The notes beneath the pieces are model-generated. The model was not told the origin of the DNA. It ran no database searches and worked only from the letters and a program-made list of their open reading frames with translations. A DNA stretch of 64,000 bases from an uncultured Methanobrevibacter sp. Lineage in GTDB: Archaea; Methanobacteriota; Methanobacteria; Methanobacteriales; Methanobacteriaceae. Both the position numbers and the translations under genes were made by a program. This document shows positions 52,838-61,665 of the stretch, piece after piece; the first letter of the stretch is position 1; each line of letters opens with the position of its first letter. The DNA is taken from contig NZ_OMWD01000005.1 in assembly GCF_900314695.1 (NCBI RefSeq), forward strand, positions 1-64,000, in the 5' to 3' direction.

Positions 52838-53980
52838 TTAATTGATATTAATTAGCACATATTCGCATTTTGCTTCGTTTCTCATAGGCCATCCCCATCC
52901 AGTTAAACCGGACGATACAATTTGTTTCATGTCTTTAATTTCATACTCTCCATAGTTTAAACGGCCTGATAAATCATATATCATTCCATAAGGAAATACT
53001 TGTCCACCATGTGTATGACCTGAAAGTTGCAAATCAACACCTTCTTGAGCGTTCTCTTCATATTCAACAGGTTGGTGGTCCAATACTACAATATATTTCG
53101 ATAAATCACTTTCATTAAGAATTTCATTCACATCAGTTCTATTGATTGAATCTTCCCATTCAGCATCACTTCTTCCAACTAAAACAAAGTCATTATTGAT
53201 AGTGATTTTATCATCATTCAATATTTTAATTCTATTTTTCTCAATGGATTGATTTAGGTCACTATCGGTGAATGTCCTATTTCCATTTTCATAGTCTGAA
53301 GTATATGGTTGCCTATCATGGTTTCCAAAGATGTAATATGTTCCATATGTTGAATTGATTTTTCCTAATTCTTCGAATATTTCTTGCATACTGTCTTTCG
53401 TAGTTCTTTCATCAACAATGTCTCCCCCTAAAAGAACAATATCTGGTTTTAAATTATTCATTTTTAAAATGCTGTCTTTCACTAATTGGGTATTCTGCAC
53501 AGTTCCATAATGAACATCACTAATGAAAAGAATAGAATAAGATTTATTGTCAATTTTATCTGTTGTTAAGTTATACTCGGTTAGTTCAATATGGTTCATT
53601 CCATAAACACTACCAAGAATAATGATGGTAAAAATAATAATGGCAAGTAATCCTTTTTTATGAATTATTGGAATGAAATTTAGGTGTTTTTCTTTAATCA
53701 AATATTTTTGAATTATTCTTATTAAATCAGCTATTAAAGATGAAATAAACAAATAGAATATCAATATTGCACCCATTGACCATATGTTTAAGCAAAATAG
53801 AAATGATAAAATTGCGATTATACTACTTATTATGATTTGTTTGTTTTTTGATAAATTGGAATCATTGAGAGCATATTTCACTCTGAAAAGTGTGTATATT
53901 CCAATTAAAATGCCTAAAATTATTCCCATAACTATATATTCTGGGAAAAATCCTAATGTAAAGAAGTGGATGAGATTCAT
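52838..53980 (-). CDS. Membrane-anchored metallophosphoesterase (YkuE-like)
   Basis: 380 residues. Four or so N-terminal helices (to about residue 130) anchor a metallophosphoesterase domain. Its metal motifs are FISDVHYG, GGDIVDE, GNHDRQ, and LSGHTHGGQVFPYG. It would cleave a phosphodiester, perhaps of a membrane lipid or nucleotide, outside or inside the membrane. It lies in the middle of the sulfur island but on the other strand, with no sign of belonging to it. Confidence 0.88.
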   Translation of the reverse strand: MNLIHFFTLGFFPEYIVMGIILGILIGIYTLFRVKYALNDSNLSKNKQIIISSIIAILSFLFCLNIWSMGAILIFYLFISSLIADLIRIIQKYLIKEKHLNFIPIIHKKGLLAIIIFTIIILGSVYGMNHIELTEYNLTTDKIDNKSYSILFISDVHYGTVQNTQLVKDSILKMNNLKPDIVLLGGDIVDERTTKDSMQEIFEELGKINSTYGTYYIFGNHDRQPYTSDYENGNRTFTDSDLNQSIEKNRIKILNDDKITINNDFVLVGRSDAEWEDSINRTDVNEILNESDLSKYIVVLDHQPVEYEENAQEGVDLQLSGHTHGGQVFPYGMIYDLSGRLNYGEYEIKDMKQIVSSGLTGWGWPMRNEAKCEYVLININ

Positions 53981-54046
53981 AATATTAAGTATGATTAATG
54001 TAATTTTATAATTTTTTATTTATGAAATTGTTAAAATCAAAAAAAT

Positions 54047-54180
54047 ATAACAATGTTTATATAGTAAAATAACATATGTTATAATTGTATAACATAAGTT
54101 ATAATTTATTTTTTAGGTTTACCAAAACATTTATATATGAATAATAACAATTGTTATATAGTAAATATAACACGTGATAT
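54047..54180. promoter_or_regulatory. metY promoter with four to five ATAAC-N4-GTTAT operators
   Basis: Sites at 54069-54082 (spacer ATAT), 54089-54102 (ATAA) and 54144-54157 (AATT) are perfect. 54167-54180 (ACGT, second arm GATAT) and 54047-54060 (AATG, TTTAT) have one mismatch each. TACCAAAACATTTAT at 54120-54134 is the same core block as in the cysK promoter. Confidence 0.65.
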
Positions 54181-54215
54181 ATTTTACTCAAATTAAATTA
54201 TAAAGGTGATTATTA

Positions 54216-55511
54216 ATGACAAATAAAAATTATGGATTAGCAACATTAGGTGTACGTGCAGGACAAACTCCAGACCCCGTAACTGGGGCACAAGCAGTTC
54301 CAATTTTCCAAACTACTTCATATGTATTTAAAGACTCAGATGAGGCTGCAAGAAGATTCGCCCTTCAAGAATTTGGACAAATTTATTCCAGATTAACAAA
54401 CCCTACCAGTGATGTATTTGAAGCAAGAATTGCTGCTATCGAAGGTGGTAATTCAGGTATTTCAACATCAAGTGGTCTTGCAGCAATTTCATATGCAATA
54501 TTGAATGTAACAGAACCTGGAGACAACATTGTATCTGCAGACAACCTTTACGGTGGAACATACCAATTATTTAATTATACTTTTAAAGACTTGGCAAGAG
54601 AAGTTAAATTTGTTAATTCACAAGACTTACAGGCTTTTGAAGATGCAATTGATGAAAAAACAAGAGCAATTTATGTTGAATCAATTGGAAACCCAAAATT
54701 GGATGTACCTGACTTTGAAGCATTGGCAGAAATTGCACATTCACATGACATCCCGTTAATTGTAGATAATACTGTTGGTGTAGGACTTGTCAGACCATTG
54801 GAACATGGTGCTGATGTCATTGCTGCTTCAGCAACCAAATATGTTGGAGGTCATGGTACTGCTGTTGGAGGTTACATCGTTGATTCTGGTAAATTCAATT
54901 GGGGAAATGGTAAATTTAACAATTTCACAAAACCTGATCCAAGTTACCATGGTATTGTATTCTGGGATTCATTCGGAGATGTTCCTGAACTTGGAAACCT
55001 TGCATTTACTGTAAGAATAAGAGCAAGACTCTTAAGGGATCTCGGAGCAACTCAAGCACCAGTACACAGTTTCATATTCTTGCAAGGACTTGAAAGTTTA
55101 GATGTTAGAGTAAAAAGACACTCTGAAAATGCTTTAAAAGTAGCTAAATTTTTAGAATCACATCCTAAAGTCAAATGGGTAAATTATCCGGGTCTTGAAT
55201 CACACCCAACATATGAAATCAACAAAAAATACTTGAAAGACAATTTTGCAGGTATTTTAGGTTTTGGTGTTGAAGGTGGAGAAGAAGCCGGAAGAAAAGT
55301 AATTGAAAAATTGGAATTATTCTCAATTCTTGCAAACATTGGGGATGCAAAAAGTTTAGCAATTCACCCTGCAAGTACTACCCATCAACAATTGACTCCT
55401 GAAGAACAAGAAGCAACAGGTGTAACACCAGACTTTATCAGACTTTCCATCGGTTTGGAAGATGTTGATGATTTAATTGCAGATTTAAGTCAAGCGTTAG
55501 ATAGTATCTAG
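54216..55511 (+). CDS. metY: O-acetylhomoserine sulfhydrylase (homocysteine synthase)
   Basis: 431 residues, Cys/Met metabolism PLP enzyme. The start LATLGVRAGQTPDPVTGAQAVPI is characteristic of this enzyme. The PLP lysine is in AASATKYVGGHGTAVGG (about residue 210). The end IHPASTTHQQLTPEEQEA is also typical. It joins sulfide to O-acetylhomoserine. The ATG follows AAGGTGAT. Confidence 0.92.
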   Translation: MTNKNYGLATLGVRAGQTPDPVTGAQAVPIFQTTSYVFKDSDEAARRFALQEFGQIYSRLTNPTSDVFEARIAAIEGGNSGISTSSGLAAISYAILNVTEPGDNIVSADNLYGGTYQLFNYTFKDLAREVKFVNSQDLQAFEDAIDEKTRAIYVESIGNPKLDVPDFEALAEIAHSHDIPLIVDNTVGVGLVRPLEHGADVIAASATKYVGGHGTAVGGYIVDSGKFNWGNGKFNNFTKPDPSYHGIVFWDSFGDVPELGNLAFTVRIRARLLRDLGATQAPVHSFIFLQGLESLDVRVKRHSENALKVAKFLESHPKVKWVNYPGLESHPTYEINKKYLKDNFAGILGFGVEGGEEAGRKVIEKLELFSILANIGDAKSLAIHPASTTHQQLTPEEQEATGVTPDFIRLSIGLEDVDDLIADLSQALDSI

Positions 55512-55522
55512 TTACTATCTAA
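55497..55522 (+). terminator. Hairpin overlapping the metY stop
   Basis: TTAGATAGTA pairs with TACTATCTAA around TCTAGT. It may end or attenuate the metY transcript before the desulfurase gene. Confidence 0.5.
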
Positions 55523-55587
55523 TCACTTAAAACATATATACTTAAAAATTTTTATTTATTAAAAAAAGACAATTGGGAGATAATGAA

Positions 55588-56796
55588 ATGTATTTAGATA
55601 ACTCAGCAACTACTCAAGTTAGTGAGGAAGTATTTGAAGAAATGAAACCATTTTTCACAGAAGAGTTTGGAAACCCTTCAACTCTTTATGGAATTGGTCG
55701 TGAATCAAAAAAGGCATTAAATTTGGCTCGTCAAAGAGTGGCTGATGCTATTAATGCAAAACCTGAAGAAATAATTTTTACAAGCGGAGGATCAGAATCT
55801 GATAATCTTGCAATTAAAGGAATAGCTTTTAAATTATCTAAAAAAGGTAAACATATTATCACCACCAATATCGAGCATCCTGCTGTAAAAAATACTTTAG
55901 GATTTTTAGAATCCCTTGACTTTAAAGTGACTTATTTGCCTGTAAATGAAGAAGGTATCATTAGTGTTGATGATTTAAAAGAAGCAATAACTGATGAAAC
56001 AATTTTGATAACCATTATGCATGCAAATAATGAATTGGGTACTATTCAACCAATCGAAGAGATTGGTAAAATTGCTCGTGAAAAAGGCATTAAATTCCAC
56101 ACTGATGCCGTACAAAGTTTCGGTAAAATTGAAGTTGATGTTGAGAAATTAAATGTGGATTTACTTTCTTTATCTTCTCATAAAATTAATGGTCCAAAAG
56201 GTGTAGGAGCTTTATATATTAAAAAAGGAACTCGTGTTGTCCCACTTATTCATGGTGGAGGTCAGGAAAGAGGAATCAGATCTGGAACTGAAAATGTCCC
56301 TGGAATTGTTGGATTTGGTAAAGCATGTCAATTAGCAGCAGAAAACCTTGATGCACATTATGAAAAGTTATCCTCAATTCGTGATGAACTGATTGAAAAA
56401 GTATTAACAACCATTCCTGAAGCTTATTTAAATGGATCTGAAGAAATTAGATTGCCTAACTTAGTTAATTTCAGATTTAAAGCTATTGAGGGTGAATCCT
56501 TAATTCTTTTATTGGATGCTAAAGGTTATCAGGCATCCACGGGATCTGCATGTTCATCTAATACTTTAGAAGCATCTCCTGTATTGACTGCATTAGGTCT
56601 TGACCCTGTTGATGTTCATGGATCATTGAGAATATCTTTAGCACCTGAAAGCGATGCTTTTGATGTTGATGAATTTGTTAATGTAATTGCAGAAGCTGTT
56701 AAAAGATTAAGACAAATGTCACCGTTATGGAATCAGGAACTTGATTATGATAATATAATGTGTAGAAAACATGAAGATAACTGTAGGAAGTGTTAA
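55588..56796 (+). CDS. Cysteine desulfurase (NifS/IscS family)
   Basis: 402 residues. YLDNSATTQVS starts the fold. The PLP lysine is in SLSSHKINGPKGVGALYIKKG (about residue 205). The active-site Cys is in STGSACSSNTLE (about 322). It takes sulfur from cysteine for Fe-S assembly, with the IscU-like scaffold encoded 2 bases downstream. An unusual C-terminal tail holds three more cysteines (CRKHEDNCRKC). ATG 55588 follows GGGAGATAATGAA. Confidence 0.94.
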   Translation: MYLDNSATTQVSEEVFEEMKPFFTEEFGNPSTLYGIGRESKKALNLARQRVADAINAKPEEIIFTSGGSESDNLAIKGIAFKLSKKGKHIITTNIEHPAVKNTLGFLESLDFKVTYLPVNEEGIISVDDLKEAITDETILITIMHANNELGTIQPIEEIGKIAREKGIKFHTDAVQSFGKIEVDVEKLNVDLLSLSSHKINGPKGVGALYIKKGTRVVPLIHGGGQERGIRSGTENVPGIVGFGKACQLAAENLDAHYEKLSSIRDELIEKVLTTIPEAYLNGSEEIRLPNLVNFRFKAIEGESLILLLDAKGYQASTGSACSSNTLEASPVLTALGLDPVDVHGSLRISLAPESDAFDVDEFVNVIAEAVKRLRQMSPLWNQELDYDNIMCRKHEDNCRKC

Positions 56797-56798
56797 TT

Positions 56799-57173
56799 AT
56801 GGATTATTCAGAAAAAGTTATGGATCACTTTGCAAACCCAAGAAACTGTAGAGAGATGGAAGATGCTAATGGAGTTGGAACTGTAGGAAATCCTACATGT
56901 GGAGATTTGATGACTATTTACATTAAAGTAAACGATGATGAAGTTATTGAAGATATTTCCTTCCAAACTTTCGGTTGTGGAGCAGCAATTGCAACAAGCA
57001 GTATGATTACAGAGATTGCTGTTGGAAAAACCATAGATGAAGCATTGCAAATTTCTAGAAATGATGTTGCGGAAGAATTAGATGGTCTTCCACCAATTAA
57101 AATGCACTGTTCAAACCTTGCAGCTGATGGGCTTCAGGCAGCAATTGAAAACTATAAGGAAAATAATCAATAA
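56799..57173 (+). CDS. IscU/NifU-like Fe-S cluster scaffold
   Basis: 124 residues. All three cluster-binding Cys are present: GNPTCGD (about residue 35), FGCGAAIATSS and MHCSNLA (about 105). It builds the Fe-S cluster with sulfur from the neighbouring desulfurase. The gene begins 2 bases after the desulfurase stop, so the two form an ISC-type pair. ATG 56799 follows AGGAAG. Confidence 0.94.
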   Translation: MDYSEKVMDHFANPRNCREMEDANGVGTVGNPTCGDLMTIYIKVNDDEVIEDISFQTFGCGAAIATSSMITEIAVGKTIDEALQISRNDVAEELDGLPPIKMHCSNLAADGLQAAIENYKENNQ

Positions 57174-57229
57174 TAATATATACTTTGTTAGATAAACTAT
57201 CTTTAATCTATTTAAGGAGATGTTTTATT

Positions 57230-57595
57230 ATGGCAAAAATTCTAAAATGTGACGACTGTGGAAGTATTATTCAAGTTTTAGTTGAAGACGATGGCGATAC
57301 CTGTGACACTCATATGCTCAGTATCCCGGTACAAACTGAAGGTGAAAAATCACCTAAACACAAACCTGTAGTTGAAATCGATGGTGACAAAGTAACCGTA
57401 AAAGTCGGTGAAGCAGCTCACCCAATGGATGATGACCATTATATCCAGTTTATTGTTGTTGAAGCTGGAGCAGAACAATATGCAAAAAGTTTTAAACCTG
57501 GAGATGTTGCAGAAGTAACTTTCACTGTTAACTCTACAGATGACGTAAAAGCATGTGCATTCTGTAATTTACACGGCCTTTGGGCTAGTGAATAA
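57230..57595 (+). CDS. Superoxide-reductase/desulfoferrodoxin-family protein
   Basis: 121 residues from ATG 57230 (after GGAGATGTTTTATT). The SOR iron site is visible: HKPVV, HPMDDDHYIQFI and CAFCNLHGLW carry the four His and one Cys ligands. The N-terminus has ILKCDDCGSIIQV, a Cys pair in place of the full desulforedoxin domain (four Cys). It should reduce superoxide to peroxide, protecting Fe-S clusters; it lies right after the Fe-S assembly genes. Confidence 0.88.
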   Translation: MAKILKCDDCGSIIQVLVEDDGDTCDTHMLSIPVQTEGEKSPKHKPVVEIDGDKVTVKVGEAAHPMDDDHYIQFIVVEAGAEQYAKSFKPGDVAEVTFTVNSTDDVKACAFCNLHGLWASE

Positions 57596-57626
57596 GTTTA
57601 AAATCTAGTTTTAAACTTCTTTTTTT
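57594..57626 (+). terminator. Strong hairpin and T-run after the superoxide reductase
   Basis: AAGTTTAAAA pairs perfectly with TTTTAAACTT around TCTAG, then CTTTTTTTT follows. It overlaps the stop codon and ends the cysteine island. Confidence 0.75.
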
Positions 57627-57638
57627 TATTTTTTCTTT

Positions 57639-58812
57639 AGGCTTTGTAGAAATCCTATTTGATTTTTGCAAAAATTTTTTAAAAATTTATTTTTATTTCT
57701 ATTTTTACTTATAATCTATTAAAATTGTCTAATTATTGTGTATTAAGATTTACACTTGAAATTTCACATCGATTAGAAAAAATAAGCAATATATAATTAT
57801 ATATAGTAAAATGGAGAATAAATATTAATATGAAACGCGAAAATACCTATTCTCCAATTAGTAGTTTGTTTTCAAAGCAATTAAATCTTTCGGATTTTGG
57901 TTTTGAAAAACCTGCACTCAAAAAAATCAAAGAAATTAACAAGGACATTAAGCCAAATAAACTGTTGAAATTCATTAAATATGTGTTTAAATACTCAAAA
58001 ATCGTGTTAAATAAGTATTCAAGCCATTTTTCAAAGCATGATTTCACACAACCTGCATTATTCACACTTTTAGCAGTGAAAATATATACTCGAAGCACCT
58101 ACAGACAAATAACAGATTTATTGGAGTTATCTGATACCATACAGAAATATTTACACTTAAAAAAGATTCCACACTACACAACACTCCAGAAATTCTTTCA
58201 AAGACTTCCAACATCAATATTGCATGAATTAAATAAACAAATATTATTAAATCATGAAATAAATGGTGAAATAATTGCTTTAGATGGAAGTGGATTCACT
58301 AACGACTACGCAGACAAATATTACGCAATAATCAGACGAAAAGAAAGAAAAAGCTACGTAAAAAACCATATTTCAATCGATGTAGACAGCAGATTAATAC
58401 TTCATTATGCAGCCCAAAGAGGCCCAAGATTCGACACCCGCTTTGCATTAGCAGCAATAAGAAATATAAAGAAATATAAACCAAAATACATCCTAGCAGA
58501 CAGAGCATACGATACAGAACCCATCAGAAAATGCATAAACGAAGAAGCAAAAGCAGAAGATCAAATACCACTAAAAACCAGAGCAAAAACAGGACATTAT
58601 CGACTAAAAAGTAAAAAACAATTCAACCAGGAAATCTATTCAAGAAGAAACAACGTTGAATCGATATTTAGTGTAATAAAAAGAATATTCAACGGAACAA
58701 ACCGAAGCAGAAGCCTACAATTATCAAATAAAGAAACAAAACTCAAAAATACAATTTACAACATCTATCGATCAACTCAGATTCAATAAAAAAGAGGATT
58801 TCTACAAAGCCT
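57639..58812 (+). mobile_element. Complete 1174-base DDE insertion sequence
   Basis: It is bounded by perfect 18-base inverted repeats, AGGCTTTGTAGAAATCCT at 57639-57656 and its complement at 58795-58812. TTCTTT directly flanks both ends (57633-57638 and 58813-58818), a likely target duplication, though in a T-rich setting. The single gene fills the element. Its intact ends and gene suggest recent activity. The size is close to that of ISM1 of Methanobrevibacter smithii, but I could not compare them. Confidence 0.85.
57830..58789 (+). CDS. DDE transposase (IS4/IS5-like)
   Basis: 319 residues, apparently intact. The first catalytic Asp is in IIALDGSGF (about residue 152), the second in YILADRAYD (about 225), and the Glu in RNNVESIFSVIKRIFNG (about 287). 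The N-terminal THAP-like helical part (TYRQITDLLELSDTIQKYL) likely binds the inverted repeats. Its A/T-rich codon usage differs in the later half, using AGA and ATA heavily. Confidence 0.92.
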   Translation: MKRENTYSPISSLFSKQLNLSDFGFEKPALKKIKEINKDIKPNKLLKFIKYVFKYSKIVLNKYSSHFSKHDFTQPALFTLLAVKIYTRSTYRQITDLLELSDTIQKYLHLKKIPHYTTLQKFFQRLPTSILHELNKQILLNHEINGEIIALDGSGFTNDYADKYYAIIRRKERKSYVKNHISIDVDSRLILHYAAQRGPRFDTRFALAAIRNIKKYKPKYILADRAYDTEPIRKCINEEAKAEDQIPLKTRAKTGHYRLKSKKQFNQEIYSRRNNVESIFSVIKRIFNGTNRSRSLQLSNKETKLKNTIYNIYRSTQIQ

Positions 58813-58858
58813 TTCTTTATAAAAAATTATAAATAATTTCTTTTACATAGTTTATATT

Positions 58859-59374
58859 GTGTCTAAATATATTAAATTAATAATTTTTATTTTGATTTTA
58901 GGTATTATTTCGGCAGCTATTCTTTATATGGACAGTTCTGTTGATAATATGAATAAACTGATGCCGGAAATTAGTGATGGCATTGTTAATGGAGATAAAG
59001 ATTATAATGATGCTGTTGATTTGGTCAATAATAAAAGTTATGCAAATTCAATGAATAAAGCTATTTCAGCAGGTAATAATTATAATAACAGTTTGAACAA
59101 GTTACATATCTTAAAAAATAATTTTACTTCAGACATTACTCAAGTTCATAAAGATTATATTAATGATGCTATTTTGGAATTGGAGTTAAAGCTTAAGGCA
59201 GTAGATAAACTTAAAGAATCGATTGAATGTTTTGAAGTTAACTATAATTATACTGGTAGTGAGTATGGTTTTGAAGCTAATGATTATATGAATCAATCAA
59301 TGTCTTATAAAAATGAAAGGGATTCATTAGTTAGTGAAAATCCAAAGTTATTTAAGCAAAATTTTTTCATTTAA
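58859..59374 (+). CDS. Membrane-anchored hypothetical protein
   Basis: 171 residues from GTG 58859. An N-terminal helix (LIIFILILGIISAAILY) anchors a mostly helical Asn/Lys-rich external domain with a possible four-helix bundle (DAVDLVNNKSYANSMNKAISAG, DAILELELKLKAVDKLK). A TATA-like TTATAAATA at about 58829-58837 suggests a leaderless mRNA. That box lies only 17 bases beyond the IS right end, so the insertion may have changed its upstream control. Family unknown. Confidence 0.65.
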   Translation: MSKYIKLIIFILILGIISAAILYMDSSVDNMNKLMPEISDGIVNGDKDYNDAVDLVNNKSYANSMNKAISAGNNYNNSLNKLHILKNNFTSDITQVHKDYINDAILELELKLKAVDKLKESIECFEVNYNYTGSEYGFEANDYMNQSMSYKNERDSLVSENPKLFKQNFFI

Positions 59375-59386
59375 TGAGGTTTTAAT

Positions 59387-61648
59387 ATGAAAACTAAATG
59401 TCCTAAATGTAAAGGAAGGGGTTCTGTAGTTGTGGACTATAAGGAATGTGATGCATGTGGCGGAACCGGTTATGAAGATGATGCATTTGATGTAGGTAAT
59501 CATTTTAAAGGAGTAAACAATAAAGCAAAGGCAAAATTTGACTTGGGTGGGGATGAAGATATTCCCTGTGAAGTATGTAATGGAAAAGGCCAGGTCGAAG
59601 TTTTTGATGATTGTCCTCATTGTCATGGAACAGGTCAGGTTAATGTTTGTAGGGACTGTGGAAAATTAATTGATGAAAAGTATGATATATGTCAGGATTG
59701 TGAAGAAAAAAGAAAGGTTGAAAAAATGAAGCATGATGAATATGTTGCCCGTGAAAATCAGGTTAGAAATGTCTATATTCTAGACTCACTATGTCAAATG
59801 AGGGATATTGATAAAGATAAACTGTATAAGGGGAAAATTACTAGAATTGAACGTTATGGAGCTTTTGTCACCTTAAATAATAATGTTTGGGGATTGATGA
59901 GAGGGGATGTGTCAGAATATAAAGTTGGTGATGATATAATCGTGTTTATTACAGCCATAAAATCAAGAGAAGGTAAAATAGATTTGGCACCAGCTTATGT
60001 TGATAAATACAAATTGATTAAATTAACCAAATCCATTCCAAGAACTTTGATTGGAGATTTGGAAAAGAAAAAAGGCAAAGTCGTAAGAATTGACGGTGAA
60101 GTTCAACAGATTCAACAAACTTCCGGACCAACTATTTTTATAATTAATGATGAGAGCGGAACAACTGAAATTGCTGCATTCGATAAGGCCGGTGAGAGAT
60201 CCTATCCTGAAATAGAGGTTGGTGATGCAGTTCAAGTAATTGGTGAAGTTAATGAACATGGTGGAAAAACACAAATTGAGTCATCATCGATGACTAAATT
60301 AAGTCCAGAACAAACAGCAAAGTTACTTGCTTTAATTGATGATGCATTAAACAAAAGAGCTGAACCTGACGATGTTGATTTCTTAGTCAAAAGTGATATT
60401 TTAAATAGACTCAGACCTAAGATGAGAGAAGCCGCTCAAAAAATCAGAAGGGCAATTCTTGATGGACGAACCATTTTGCTTAGACATCACAATGATGCCG
60501 ATGGAATTTGTTCTGGGGTAGCTATGGAAAAGGCTATCATTCCATTAATAGAACATGTTAATCCAAGCAATGATGCTCAATATTATTACTTTAAGCGTTC
60601 TCCAAGTAAAGCACCATTCTATGAACTTGAAGATGTCGTAAAAGATTTGTCATTCGCTTTAGAAGATCAGGAAAGACATGGTCAAAAGTTACCACTGATT
60701 GTGCTTTTAGATAATGGTTCAACTGAAGAGGATATTGTTGCTTTGATGCAGGCTAAAATCTATGATATTGAGGTTGTTGTAATAGACCACCACTCTCCTG
60801 GTGAATTAATTACCAAGGATGAAAGAGGTGGTGAAATTTATGGTGCAACTGTGGCTGTTGATGAATATGTTGATACTCATGTAAATCCATATTTGGTAGG
60901 TGCGGATTCACAATTGACTGCTGGAGCTCTTGCGACTGAAGTTGCACATATAATAAATCCTGCTGTAAAAGATGTAATCAAGCATTTGCCTGCTGTTGCT
61001 GCATTGGGTGACCGTGCAGAATGTGGGGAAGTTTATCAATATCTTGAAATTGCTAATGAAAAAGGATTTTCAAAAGAACATTTGGCAAAGATTGCTGAAT
61101 GTGTTGATTTTGAAGCTTATTTCTTAAGATTTATGAATGGTAGGGGAATAATGGATACCATTTTGGCAGTTGATAATATTGATAAACATGCTAAAATGAT
61201 AGATGCATTATATAAAGAATATCAAAAAAGGATTGATACTCAACTTAAAGCTGCACTCCCAAACATTGAAAAGACTCAATTTGAAAACGGAATTTACTTT
61301 AATATTATTGATGTTGAAAAATATGCTCATAAATTTACATTCCCAGCACCTGGAAAAACCTGCGGTTTTGTTCATGATAAGATAATCAATGAACTGGGAG
61401 AGGACAAACCTATTGTTACATTGGGACATGGTCCAGATTTCGGTGTATTTAGAGCTACTGATGCTGTAAATGAACAATATGGATTTAATGTAAATGATAT
61501 TGTTTCTGTTTTAGCTGAAAGGGTGCCTTCAGCAGGTATTGATGGTGGAGGTCATGAATGTGCAGGTTCCATCAAATATATTGAAGGGCTTGGAGAAGAT
61601 GTCCTGGCAGAACTTGTTGAGGAAATTAAAAACATGTCTAAAAATTAG
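59387..61648 (+). CDS. DHH-family phosphoesterase with DnaJ-type zinc finger, S1 and OB domains (RecJ-like)
   Basis: 753 residues. Four CxxCxGxG zinc-finger repeats (CPKCKGRG, CDACGGTG, CEVCNGKG, CPHCHGTG) and a zinc ribbon fill residues 1-110. An S1 domain (GKITRIERYGAFVTL, about 145-205) and an OB fold (about 220-305) follow. The DHH core has RHHNDADGICSG (about 364) and VVVIDHH (about 462); DHHA1 ends in GIDGGGHECAGSI. This is the archaeal COG1107 nuclease family related to RecJ/GAN, likely acting on single-stranded nucleic acid. Confidence 0.9.
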   Translation: MKTKCPKCKGRGSVVVDYKECDACGGTGYEDDAFDVGNHFKGVNNKAKAKFDLGGDEDIPCEVCNGKGQVEVFDDCPHCHGTGQVNVCRDCGKLIDEKYDICQDCEEKRKVEKMKHDEYVARENQVRNVYILDSLCQMRDIDKDKLYKGKITRIERYGAFVTLNNNVWGLMRGDVSEYKVGDDIIVFITAIKSREGKIDLAPAYVDKYKLIKLTKSIPRTLIGDLEKKKGKVVRIDGEVQQIQQTSGPTIFIINDESGTTEIAAFDKAGERSYPEIEVGDAVQVIGEVNEHGGKTQIESSSMTKLSPEQTAKLLALIDDALNKRAEPDDVDFLVKSDILNRLRPKMREAAQKIRRAILDGRTILLRHHNDADGICSGVAMEKAIIPLIEHVNPSNDAQYYYFKRSPSKAPFYELEDVVKDLSFALEDQERHGQKLPLIVLLDNGSTEEDIVALMQAKIYDIEVVVIDHHSPGELITKDERGGEIYGATVAVDEYVDTHVNPYLVGADSQLTAGALATEVAHIINPAVKDVIKHLPAVAALGDRAECGEVYQYLEIANEKGFSKEHLAKIAECVDFEAYFLRFMNGRGIMDTILAVDNIDKHAKMIDALYKEYQKRIDTQLKAALPNIEKTQFENGIYFNIIDVEKYAHKFTFPAPGKTCGFVHDKIINELGEDKPIVTLGHGPDFGVFRATDAVNEQYGFNVNDIVSVLAERVPSAGIDGGGHECAGSIKYIEGLGEDVLAELVEEIKNMSKN

Positions 61649-61665
61649 TTTTAAATTTTGATATC

